Under the pieces are notes generated by a model. It had not been told where the DNA came from, ran no database searches, and worked only from the letters and a program-made list of their open reading frames with translations. This document shows, piece by piece, positions 26,240-36,400 of a stretch of DNA of 64,000 bases (within the stretch, counting starts at the first letter, position 1; each line of letters opens with the position of its first letter). The stretch spans positions 30,107 through 94,106 of the forward strand of contig DATMRF010000130.1 of assembly GCA_035566435.1 (NCBI GenBank), written 5' to 3'. The stretch comes from DATMRF01 sp035566435 (lineage in GTDB: Bacteria > Verrucomicrobiota > Verrucomicrobiia > Limisphaerales > UBA8199). The position numbers and the translations under genes were made by a program.

Positions 26240-27592
26240 GTGGGCCTCGTGACTCCAACCACTCTCAAACCTCCTCTCCTCTCCGACGAGGACCGCGCTC
26301 GTTTCGTGCGCGACCATCTGCCGGCCGAAGGCCTCTTTGCCGGGCACGAGTGGCGGGCGTCGCCGGCCCCGTTCGCTCTCACTGCCGCCCTCGCGAAAGA
26401 GATCGAGACTCTCGGCCGTGTGCTGTTGCAGTTCTATCGTGCGGTCAATCTCCTGTACCGGAAAAGTGTGGAGGGGAAGCAACCGGATTGGGTGCATCGC
26501 TGGTTGGATCAGGGGAAACCAACCGACCTCATCGCTCTCCAACGCTCGCCCGCTTTCAAGAACGAAGTGCCGCGAGTGATTCGACCCGACCTGCTGATCA
26601 CGGAGCACGGACTGAGCGTGACGGAGCTGGATTCCGTTCCTGGCGGCATCGGGCTGACCGCCTGGCTCAACCAGGTGTACTCCCAATTGGGCGCCCGGGT
26701 GCTTGGAGGCGAGCAGGGAATGTTGGACGGCTTCTCCGGGATCTTTGGTGACGCGCCGAAGGTCCACATCGTGGTGTCGGAAGAGGCGGCCACTTACCGG
26801 CCCGAAATGCTCTGGGTGGCCAGCCAGGCGGGTGATTCGAGATTCAAAATTGAGGATTCACAACTCGAGGCAGTGGCGGAGGGCGACGCTGTTTATCGTT
26901 TTTTTGAATTGTTCGATTTGCCCAATGTGCCGGGCTCAAAAAAGATTTTCGAGCTGGCCGCGGCGCGGCGCATTCGCCTCACACCGCCGCCCAAGCCGAT
27001 GTTCGAGGAGAAAATGCTGTTCGCGCTGCTCTGGAACCGCCATCTGCAAGGCTTTTGGCGGCAGGAGCTCGGCGAGAGTTTCCTTCAGCGTCTGCTCCGC
27101 ATGGCGCCGTACACGTGGGTGGTTGATCCCGCGCCGTTGCCGCCGCATGGCGCGATTCCAGAACTGAACCTGACGGACTGGCGCCAGCTTCAAACGCTTT
27201 CCCATAAAGACCGGGAGTTGATCTTGAAGGTGTCCGGGTTCTCACCCCACGCCTGGGGCGCTCGTGGCGTTTTTCTGGGCAGCGACTTGCCTCATGCCGA
27301 TTGGGCGGCGGCCGTCGAACAAGCCATTGCCAGCTTCGGCCATTCCCCCTACGTCTTGCAGCGCTACCACAAGCCTGCTCTGGTTGACGCGCAATGGTTC
27401 GATTTCGACCGCCGTCAGATTGTGCCGATGAAGGGGCGTGTACGGCTTTGCCCCTATTATTTCGTTCAAGGCGAATCCGACACGGCCCGCGCGCAACTGG
27501 GTGGCGTCCTCGCGACGATTTGCCCGGCGGACAAGAAAATCATCCACGGTATGACCGAAGCCATTTTTGCCCCTTGTTCGGTCGCTGCTTGA
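26240..27592 (+). CDS. ATP-grasp-like protein of unknown function
   Basis: 450 residues from GTG 26240, two bases after the proA stop. The frame has two blocks typical of circularly permuted ATP-grasp enzymes: VIRPDLLITEHGLSVTELDSVPGGIGLTAW, with acidic metal/substrate residues, and ELILKVSGFSPHAWGARGVFLG followed by WAAAVEQAI...YVLQRYHKPA, resembling the ATP-binding lysine and glycine loop. Such enzymes join a carboxylate to an amine. Close coupling to proA may only reflect shared transcription. Not recognised beyond the fold. Confidence 0.6.
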   Translation: MGLVTPTTLKPPLLSDEDRARFVRDHLPAEGLFAGHEWRASPAPFALTAALAKEIETLGRVLLQFYRAVNLLYRKSVEGKQPDWVHRWLDQGKPTDLIALQRSPAFKNEVPRVIRPDLLITEHGLSVTELDSVPGGIGLTAWLNQVYSQLGARVLGGEQGMLDGFSGIFGDAPKVHIVVSEEAATYRPEMLWVASQAGDSRFKIEDSQLEAVAEGDAVYRFFELFDLPNVPGSKKIFELAAARRIRLTPPPKPMFEEKMLFALLWNRHLQGFWRQELGESFLQRLLRMAPYTWVVDPAPLPPHGAIPELNLTDWRQLQTLSHKDRELILKVSGFSPHAWGARGVFLGSDLPHADWAAAVEQAIASFGHSPYVLQRYHKPALVDAQWFDFDRRQIVPMKGRVRLCPYYFVQGESDTARAQLGGVLATICPADKKIIHGMTEAIFAPCSVAA

Positions 27593-27707
27593 CCTTCACG
27601 CTCGGCGAAGCCGCGCGCAGCGTGCAAAAACGCTGGCATTCGCACCCTCCGCTTTGCGATTTACGATGCGCTAGGTTTGGACAACAATTACGTAACTCGC
27701 AAACCCC

Positions 27708-28346
27708 GTGACACTGTCCGAGTATATCCTGCTGGCGACGAGCTCGCTGTTCGTCATCATCGACCCGCTTGCCACCGTGCCCGCGTTCCTGGCTATGACG
27801 CCCACCGACACGCCGGAGCAGCGTATTAAGATGGCGCGACTGGCCTGCTGGGTCGCCGCCAGCGTGCTGTTGACCTTTGCGGTGGCCGGCAAATACATCT
27901 TCAAATTTCTGGGCATCACCATGCCGGCGTTTCAGATCGCGGCGAGCATCGTGCTACTACTGGTCGCGCTCGACATGTTGCGGGCGCAGCGTTCGCGGGT
28001 GCAGGAAACCTCTGAAGAAACCGCCGCCGGCGTCGAAAAAACTGATATCGCCGTGGCGCCGCTGGCGATCCCGATGCTGGCCGGCCCAGGCGCCATTTCA
28101 ACCGCCATTCTGCTCCACAACCAGGCGATCGACCTGGTTCAGCGGGTAGCGCTTTATGGGTGCATCCTCCTGGTTTGCTTCGTCTGCTATCTGATTTTCC
28201 GGCTGTCCGCCCGCGGTGCCCGCTGGCTGAGCCCCATTGCGATGAACATCACGGTCCGCATCATGGGCCTGCTGCTGGCTGCGGTTGCGATCCAGTTCAT
28301 GCTTAATGCAGTGAAGGACCTCAAACCGAGTTGGTTTCAGGCATAG
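27708..28346 (+). CDS. MarC/YhgN-family membrane protein
   Basis: 212 residues from GTG 27708 with six hydrophobic helices. Typical features are the start YILLATSSLFVIIDPLATVPAFLAMTP, VAPLAIPMLAGPGAISTAILL, and the end ITVRIMGLLLAAVAIQFMLNAVKDL. An inner membrane protein; the family's transported substrate is not established. Its stop lies 6 bases from the tRNA remnant on the other strand. Confidence 0.93.
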   Translation: MTLSEYILLATSSLFVIIDPLATVPAFLAMTPTDTPEQRIKMARLACWVAASVLLTFAVAGKYIFKFLGITMPAFQIAASIVLLLVALDMLRAQRSRVQETSEETAAGVEKTDIAVAPLAIPMLAGPGAISTAILLHNQAIDLVQRVALYGCILLVCFVCYLIFRLSARGARWLSPIAMNITVRIMGLLLAAVAIQFMLNAVKDLKPSWFQA

Positions 28347-28351
28347 GGGAT

Positions 28352-28427
28352 TGGTTGCGGGGCTGGATTTGAACCAGCTACCTTGAGGTCACGAGCCTGA
28401 CGAGCTACCGGGTTGTTCCAGGGGCAG
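28352..28427 (-). pseudogene. Degenerate initiator tRNA (tRNA-fMet) remnant
   Basis: Read on the minus strand, 76 bases align with bacterial tRNA-fMet: the D-arm core CCCGGTAGCTCGTCAGG, anticodon arm, T-arm GCTGGTTCAAATCCAGC and the end CCCGCAACCA with encoded CCA. It cannot work: the 5' acceptor strand reads CTGCCCC instead of the expected GCGGGG-type sequence, the 3' strand is one base short, the anticodon stem has a C-C clash, and the anticodon is CGT instead of CAT. Only the 3' two thirds are recognisable, typical of a scar left by integration into a tRNA gene. Confidence 0.75.
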
Positions 28428-28795
28428 CCCAAGCAGGCAGCCTTTTTCGCGCGGCGAGGAAAACCGCGATTGAATCGGAGCGATTGAGCGGCAACAGGTG
28501 CTGCGATTTACGGTTCTGCACGCTTGTCGCACCAGACCACAGAGCTCGGGGGCTTCACATCCAACAACACGCCGAGAATCTCCGGCAGCATCTCGCTTCC
28601 GGCCAGGAATCGTTCGCAGTCCCGCTTAAAGTGAACTCGTCCAGCTTGCCGCCATCCTTCGTCCGACAAGGGTTGAACCAGTTCTTCGAACCGCTTCGGA
28701 GACATATCCAGCGGTGCGCAGAACACGTGGACCTTGGCCTCGAGCGGTTCCAGGCTGTTGGGCGCCACCTTCCACGAGATATCCGCCGGCCTCAT
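28428..28795 (-). pseudogene. Decayed Sfp-type 4'-phosphopantetheinyl transferase
   Basis: The open part (28508-28795, 95 residues) is the N-terminal third of an Sfp-type enzyme: VHVFCAPLDM, LSDEGW, HFKRDCERFLAGSEMLPEILG. A TAA then interrupts, but the two frames beyond continue the family pattern: IAAPVAAQSLRFN in frame and, one frame over, LNRSDSIAVFLAARKR, resembling the LRFNLSHS region with a few codons lost. It then runs into the tRNA remnant, so the metal-binding and catalytic part is gone. The ATG overlaps the exporter's TGA by four bases. This enzyme would have activated the cluster's carrier domains; another copy in the genome must do so now. Confidence 0.65.
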
Positions 28796-30486
28796 GCGCC
28801 CGCGACTGGAGAGACGAGAGAAGCGTCTTCCTCTTCGGTGATCGGCGCGAATTGCGGCGCGGTGAAGCTCTTTTCAGAAACGACCTGTCCGTAATCGAGT
28901 TTTATAATCCGGTCGGCGCACGAGAAGTAATTATCATCGTGCGTAATGACGAGCACGGTCTTGCCTCGTGCTTTCAGCTCGGGAAGCAATTGATGATAGA
29001 AAATGCTCTTGAACTGCGGGTCCTGATCGGAAGCCCATTCGTCGAAGAGATAAAACGGACGATCTTCCAGATACGCCGTCAGCAGCGCCAGGCGCTTCCG
29101 CTGGCCCTGGGAGAGAAAGATTGTCGAGAGTTTTTGATCCTGAATTTTGACTTTGCGGTCAAGGTGCAACTGCCGGAGATAAAGCTGTGCCCGCTCGTCG
29201 AGATTCGCGGCGCTCAGCCCGATAAAACTGTCGAACAGGTAAAAATCCGAGAACACGGCCGAGAAAAGCTGGCGATAGTCGTCGCGGGTCGCATCCGTCA
29301 CCGGCTTGCCATCCACCCGGATCTCGCCGCGTTCCGGCGGATAAAGTCCGGCGATAATCTTCGCGAGCGTGGATTTGCCGCAGCCGTTGCCGCCGACGAG
29401 AAACACGATTTCGCCGGGACGGAACTCCAGATTCACGGGACCAATCATGAAATGGCTGTCGTCGTTCTCGGGATGATACGAGTGTGTGACACCCGCAAGT
29501 TCCAACTGATGAAAACACAATTCCAGATCCTGCGGCATGACGCCGTTCGTTTCTGGAGTGCGCGTTGCCAGGGAAATTCCAAGACCCTCAACTTTCTCCA
29601 GTGCTACGTTCGCGCGCCCGAACAGCGAGAAGCTGCCGAGGACGCCGGCAAGCGGGCCCATTAAATAAAGTGCCGTAATCACGTAACCCGTCAGCGCATG
29701 AGGCTGCACCGTCGCGAGGCCCGGCAGCAGAAACAGCACCGAACCAATCAACACGTAGAACAGCAAATGGCTCCAATGTTGGGCTAGCGTAAAACGATGT
29801 TCCGCCATTAGGTTGTGTCGCTGATAGGCTTCGGTCGTTTCATGGATATCGCGCGAAAAGAAAACGCCCCGACGATGGCGGTGCAGTTTTAATTCCTTGA
29901 TGCCTTCCGTGAGAGCGCGAAAATGGGCGAAGAGCTTGTCCTCATCTTCACGCGCCGAATTCAAGGAGCGAAAGGCGCCGCGCACGAGCAGGCGATGTCC
30001 CGCCGCCCCCACAACAATGAACCCCAAAAGCCCGCACAGCATGGGCCACGACAGCCATGCGAGATACGCCGCGCCGCCCAGGAGCAGCGCACAATTCACC
30101 GCGAGAATCGGAATCCCCAACAGCGCTTGTGTTACGTTATAAACATCGTCAGTCAATGCAACCAGAAGCCGCGGCGCGCCTAATTCCTCAAGGTGCCGCA
30201 AGGGAGCCCGCAAAATCGCCTGCACGAGATCGCGGCGCAGAATGGCAATCGTTTCCTGGCTGAAGCGCACCGAAATCATTTGCGAAAAGTAACTGGTCGC
30301 GAGCCTGCCGAACCCAAGCGCAACGAACGCGGCAATGATCCATCCGCCAACCCGGCCGGAATGAGAAAGGGTCGTGTTGACCACCGCCAGCAGGCCGGCG
30401 TTGCACGCGCCGCTTGCAATGGCTGCCACCACAATCAGGACACTCATACCTCGACAGGACCGCAGGATAAATCTGAGTAGTTTCAT
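28792..30486 (-). CDS. Cyclic-peptide-type ABC exporter (SyrD/PvdE-like)
   Basis: 564 residues: six-helix membrane domain (about 1-320) and an ATPase with Walker A LVGGNGCGKSTLAK, signature LSQGQRKR and Walker B FYLFDEWASDQDP, the latter form typical of the cyclic peptide transporter family (PvdE, SyrD). It starts one base after the NRPS stop, so it belongs to the biosynthetic operon and probably exports the product or a precursor to the periplasm. Confidence 0.92.
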   Translation of the reverse strand: MKLLRFILRSCRGMSVLIVVAAIASGACNAGLLAVVNTTLSHSGRVGGWIIAAFVALGFGRLATSYFSQMISVRFSQETIAILRRDLVQAILRAPLRHLEELGAPRLLVALTDDVYNVTQALLGIPILAVNCALLLGGAAYLAWLSWPMLCGLLGFIVVGAAGHRLLVRGAFRSLNSAREDEDKLFAHFRALTEGIKELKLHRHRRGVFFSRDIHETTEAYQRHNLMAEHRFTLAQHWSHLLFYVLIGSVLFLLPGLATVQPHALTGYVITALYLMGPLAGVLGSFSLFGRANVALEKVEGLGISLATRTPETNGVMPQDLELCFHQLELAGVTHSYHPENDDSHFMIGPVNLEFRPGEIVFLVGGNGCGKSTLAKIIAGLYPPERGEIRVDGKPVTDATRDDYRQLFSAVFSDFYLFDSFIGLSAANLDERAQLYLRQLHLDRKVKIQDQKLSTIFLSQGQRKRLALLTAYLEDRPFYLFDEWASDQDPQFKSIFYHQLLPELKARGKTVLVITHDDNYFSCADRIIKLDYGQVVSEKSFTAPQFAPITEEEDASLVSPVAGA

Positions 30487-30487
30487 G

Positions 30488-33400
30488 CTAGGCTTGGTTC
30501 GGGAGTTTCGTGAGGGGATTCATGGTATGACGTGCGGAGTGATTGCTCCAGTTGCCTGCGTTCTCAACGGCAAAAGGAACTGGGGAGCTCTCGCCTGCTA
30601 ATCGAAGTTCAGCTTCCTCCACGCAGAGCACCTTCAAATTAGGAATTCCAAATTGCAGGTTGCCACGCAGCGAGGTTTGGGTCAGGAGCACCGGAACTCG
30701 CGCACTCTCGAGCATGAGTTTGAGCCGCTCTATCGGATACGCGGGATCAAGGGGCACGTAAGGGCTGCCTGCTTTCACAATGGCCAGCACGCCGATCACC
30801 ATTTCGAAGGCGCGTTCCACGCAGATTCCCACCGGCACGTCCGGGCCCATCCCTAATGCTCGCAGATGTTCCGCGACTTTGTCAGCGCGCCGATTCAGTT
30901 CGGCATAAGTCATCTGTTCGTTTCCGACGACGACCGCCACAGCGCCGGGCGTTCGCGCGGCCTGGTCTTCGAACATCTGATGGACGTATTTTGATTGGCG
31001 GACGTTTGTATTCGCGCGGGCCATGGCTTCGTCGTCCGGCGGTGCGACCGGTTCCAGGGATTTTGGCACCACGCTGCGAACTTCCGTCGGCATTTTGTTT
31101 GCACCGGTTACGGCGGTTTCAGTTTCGCGCGTAACCCGCAAGCGTTCTCCCAGCTGGTGAAACGCGAGAAGAGCGTTGGCTGGCTCAGCCGCAGCGTTCG
31201 ACTCGTCCAAACACTTTCGAAGTTCCTCCGCCAGCGAACGTACGTGGGGCTCATCCATGATTGTTTCGTGCGCGCCGGAAACGGTTCGTACCGCGACACC
31301 GCCCGCCGCGAAATCGCACCAGCCGAAGGTTTCGTCGAAAGAGCAGAGCAGAGAATGGCCGCGCGTGCGAAACAGCGTGATGTGTCCCGCGTAGGGCTTG
31401 GGTTGGTGCTTGACGAGCGCGTGAACGTGCGTCTCCCATAAACTGCGCCGGCCTTCGGGCTGCGAGGCAAGGTCCACGAAGTCCGCAATATCAAAATCCA
31501 AAGGCGCCGCGCCGGCCAGCCGCCTCATGTGCAGCAGTTTCGTCCTCAGCGCCCGCAGCTTCCAGCCAAGGAACTCCCCCCGACGACCGCGTTTGAGATG
31601 CAGGACATAATTGCTCCAGTAAATCAGGTTCTTCAGAAACCTCACGCAAAACAGCGGGGTGAAATGAATGCGATCATAGCTGGAATTTGGCGGCATGCAG
31701 TTGATCAATGCGAGTAGCGAAACCTTCTCGCCCTGGGCGCTAATTTCCCGCGCCATTTCGTAGGCGACGTTGCCGCCGAAACAGTAGCCACCGAGGCAAT
31801 ACGGTCCGTGCGGCTGAAACGCGCGTAAATCGGCGACGTAATGCCGGGCGATTTCCTCAATGCTGGCAAGCTCATCGCAACCGTCCACGCCGCGCGATTT
31901 GAAGGCATAGACAGGTTGGTCGGTGCCGAGATGATGCGCTAGTGCCGTGTAACCCCAAAACATCCCGCCGCCAGCGCCGTGCACGAGCAGGAGTGGCGGA
32001 CGACTGCCCTTGGGCTGGATTTCCACGATGCTCGTCGCGCGCGGCGGCTGGCCATCTTCGCGAAGCAGATTCGCCATCTGCGCGACGGTTCGAGCCCGAA
32101 ACACCGACGCGACCGGGAGTTTTTTTCCAAAAATGGTTTCCACGCGGGCAATCAGGCGCAAGGCAAGCAACGAATGTCCGCCGAGGTCAAAGAAATCATC
32201 ACTCGCCCCGACGCGGCTGCGGCCCAAAACGTCCTGCCAGATTTCGGCCAACTGTCTTTCGAAACCGTCGTTAACCGTGACAAAATGTTGGCGAGAGGTG
32301 ATATCTTTTTCGCCTGGGTCGGGCAGTGCTTTTCGGTCCACTTTGCCGCTGGAAGTGAGCGGCAGCGATTGAAGCCGGACAAACCCGGAGGGGACCATGT
32401 AATCGGGAAGCGCGCGCCGGAGGTGTCCGCGCAATTCTTCAGCAGACGGCGGCGCGGGGTCCGTACTCACAAAATACGCTGTGAGCTGTTTGTCCCCCGA
32501 ATGGTCTTTACGGGCGACCACCACACATTCGCGCACCGCAGGATGACTGCAAAAGACAGTCTCGATTTCGAGCAACTCGACACGATTGCCGCGAATCTTT
32601 ACTTGCGAATCCACGCGGCCAAGGAACTCGATGCCTCCGTCCGGGAGCCAGCGAGCGAGATCACCGGTTTTGTAAAGCCGCGCGCGCCGATCGTTGCTGA
32701 ATGGATTCGGGATAAATTTTACCGCCGTCAGCTCAGGCTGATTTAGATAACCGCGCGACAGGCCATCGCCGCCTGCGTAAAGTTCGCCCGTCACGCCAAT
32801 GGGGACCAATTGCAGGTTTTCGTTCAGCACATAGACCTGCGTGTTCGCAATGGGGCGGCCAATGGGAATGGAACGCCCTTCAACGCTCGCGTTCGTGATT
32901 TGGTGACAACAGGTAAAGGTCGTGTTCTCTGTGGGACCGTACCCATTAATCAGCCGGCAATCGGGCAAATCTTCCAGCGCGCGTTTCACGTGCGGCACAG
33001 ACAGCACGTCGCCGCCTGCCAGCAGCTGGCGAACGCCGCGCAGCGAGTCGCTCTGCTCCTCGATCATCTGGTGAAATAGGCCCGTCGTGAGCCAGAGCGT
33101 GGTGACGCCGCGCTTTTGAATGAATTCGCCAAGTTCCGCCAGCGATGGGGCGCGTGCCGGGAATAAGACGAGTCGTGCCCCGTTCAATAGCGGGCCCCAG
33201 ATTTCAAACGTCGAGGCATCGAACGCGAGCGGTGCGAGTTGCAGGAAAACTTCATTCGCCGTAATCGACGCATAGTTCGTGTTCTTCACCAGCCGCACCA
33301 CCGCGCGATGAGGGATGCACACACCCTTGGGTTTGCCGGTCGAGCCGGAGGTGAAGCTGACGTAGGCCAGGCTCTCGGCGGTAGTCTGGCTCACTGGATT

Positions 33401-36400
33401 TGTCAGCGACTCCCGCGCGATTGCTTGTGTTCTCGAATCCAGACAGATGATCGTCGGGTTTGAAATGTGTGATTTGAGATCTGAAATGAGGGCGTGGCCC
33501 GTCTCTGGCAGAAGAGCGCGGAGTTTATCCTGCGTCAACACCATCGGCGCGTGGGCCTCTTCCAGCATCAGCGCAAGGCGTTGCTTCGGATGCGATGAAT
33601 CGAGAGGCAGGTAAGCGCCGCCGGCTTTCAAAATGCCGAGCAGCGCGACGATCATTTCCAATGACCGATCTAAACACACCGCCACGATTGTCTCCGGGCC
33701 AACCCCCAACCTCTGCAAGTAATGTCCGAGACGATTCGCCCGCTCGTTCAGCTCGCCATAGGTCAACCGCGTTCCCTCAGCCTCTACCGCCGTGGCGTGC
33801 GGCGTTTTGGCGGCCTCTTCTTCGAAGATGCGATGAACCCGATGGTCGCGCGGGTAATCGGCGCGCGTTTGGTTCCACTCGATGAGAATTCTTCTCGACT
33901 CAGCTTCGGTCAGCAAAGGCAGATCACAGACGCGGCGTTGCGGATCGGCAGCTATTCCTTCCAGCAAGGTTTGGAAATGCGCGAGCCAGCGCTGAATCGT
34001 CTGGGCGCAGAACAAACTCGCGTTATACCGGCAGTTGAGTTGCAAGCCCTCCTGTGCATCGGTCACGTCAAAGTTAATGTCGAAGCTGGCCGCGCTGTGG
34101 GCATTGCCGTTCAGTTCCGTTTCGACGCCGGCAAATGTTGGCTCCTCCGCCACACGTTCCAGGTTGAACGTCGCCGAGACGAGCGGCATGCGGCTCGACT
34201 CGCGAGACACTTTCAGCTTCTGAAGCAGGCTGCCAAAGGCGTAACGCCCGTGCTCGTCGGCATTCAGGAAAATTTTCTGCATCGCCGCAAGATGCGCGGT
34301 GAACGTGTCGTTGTCTTCAATGCTCGCGCGCAGCGGCAGGAAATTCACGCAGTGGCCGACGAGCGTTTCGCCGTCCGCAAGCGCGCGATCGGCCAGCGGC
34401 ACGCCGACGACGACGTCTTTCTGCCCGGACAATCGCCGGAGCAACAGCGTGTAAGCCGCGAAGAGCGTTGTGAAGAGCGTGCAACCCCTCTCCGCGCTCA
34501 GGCGCTTCAACTGTTCGCCGAGCGCTTGCGGGAAAGCTCGCCATTCCCGCGCGCCGTCGAATCGCCAGACCGACGCGCGGGGTTGATCGGTGGGAAGCTC
34601 CAGCACGGGCGCCTCGGCGGAAAATTGATCAACCCAATATTTTTCATCCGCAGTATGCGCCGGGCTTTGTTCGCGCTCCGTCTGGATTTTGACGTAATTG
34701 CTGAATTGCAGCGGGGATCGCAATGAGCTGGAGCGGCCGTGACACTCAGCGGAATACAGTTCGCCCAAGTCATGCAGCAGAATTCCAAACGAATAACCGT
34801 CGCAAGCCAGATGATGAACGGTCACGACAAAGACATGATGATCTGCGGCCAGACGAATCAGCCGGGCGCGAATGACCGGCCCGCGGACGAGATCAAACGG
34901 TTGCCGCGCCTCTTCGGTTTGCGCGGCGTCCAGACGCAGCGCGCGCGCCGCTGTTTCGAGCGGCGACCAATCGGCGATGGGAAGCGCCACATTCACCGTG
35001 GGATGAATTTCTTGAATATCGCCGCTGGCCGCGAACGTGGTTCGTAACGCTTGATGACGAGCGATCAGTTTTTGCAGGGCAGTGCCCAGAACGTCGGCTC
35101 GTATGGGCCCGCGGAAATGGAGCAACCGGCACTCGTTGTAAACACACGAAGCGGGTTCGCTCATCTGGGATGCTAACCAGATTTCGCGCTGCGACTCCGT
35201 AAGCGGTGCGAGCGAGATTGTATCCAGGTCGGCCGTGTCGAAATGGAAGTGGCCATTTCCGTTCCCCGTCACCCGCGGCGGGGTTTGCGCTGGAAGGTTG
35301 CGATCGATGTGCACTGCAAGCGATTCCAGCGTTGGAAATTCTTCGAGCAATTGGCGGAAGGCGACGCACACTCCGAAGTCGCGCTCCACGGCGACGCTTG
35401 CCTGCGTGAGGAATAGCGAGTCGAACCCCAGTTGGGTGAATGGGGTTGCGCTATCCAGCGTCACAGCGTCCAGCCCGGATAACTTTCCCACCAACGATCG
35501 GAGCCGCGAGCGAGTCTGGTTTTCCGCCAGCGCAGGGCGGCGGTTCTGTGCTGCCGCAACGGCATCTGCGGCGGCGGCGTCAACTCGTTCGGGTGAACGT
35601 TCCTTCCAGGCGCCGTTTGGTTTGGCGGGAACCACGCTCGTGCTGAGTTCAACAGGTTGTGCCGATTTCGCAGGCACAGGTTCCGCCCAATAACGCTTTC
35701 GCTCGAACGGATAGGTCGGCAGCCACACGCGGCGACGTTTTTCTCCCAAATAAAACTTGTCCCAAGGCGGCGATACGCCGCTGATCCAAAGCTGGCCGAG
35801 GCCGTTTAGCATGACCTCGAGTTCCGGCGATTCATCTTTTGCGCTCGCGAGCGAAGCGATGATCGGCGTCGTCACTTTGCGTGCGGGATGTTGGCGCGCG
35901 AGTCCACTAAGAGTTTGTCCTGGTCCAACCTCGAGAAAGACTCGGTGCGTCTTGAATAGCTCGGTCAACCCGTCAGCGAACCGAACTGTCCGGCGCAAAT
36001 GAGTTGCCCAATACGCCGGGTCAACGGCTTGAGCCTCGGTGATCCATGTGCCGGTGACGTTGGAGATGAATGGAATCGCAGGTGGGTGACGCTCCATTCT
36101 CTGAACCAGTTCGGCAAACGGCCCGAGAATGGGCTCCATCATCGCCGAATGAAACGCGTGAGAAGTCTGAAGCGCGACGTAACCCGTGTTGCTTTCGGCG
36201 AGTTGGTCTTGAAAAGGTTCGATTGCGTCGCTTGGGCCGGAGACGACGCAAGCCGTCGCAGCGTTCACCGCGGCGAGGGAAATGCCTTCCCGCAAAAGGG
36301 GTTTAACTTCTGACTCTGGCAGACGCACGGCGAGCATCACTCCCGCCGGCATCGCTTGCATCATGCGTCCGCGCGCGGCAATGAGTGTGAGCGTGTCGTC

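Noticed and set aside
28352..28427. Functional tRNA-Thr(CGT)
   Set aside because: The body matches initiator tRNA, the acceptor stem cannot pair and the anticodon stem is damaged, so the CGT anticodon is decay rather than a new identity.
28484..29664. Plus-strand frames across the exporter and PPTase remnant
   Set aside because: They are shadows of minus-strand genes with recognisable ABC and PPTase motifs.
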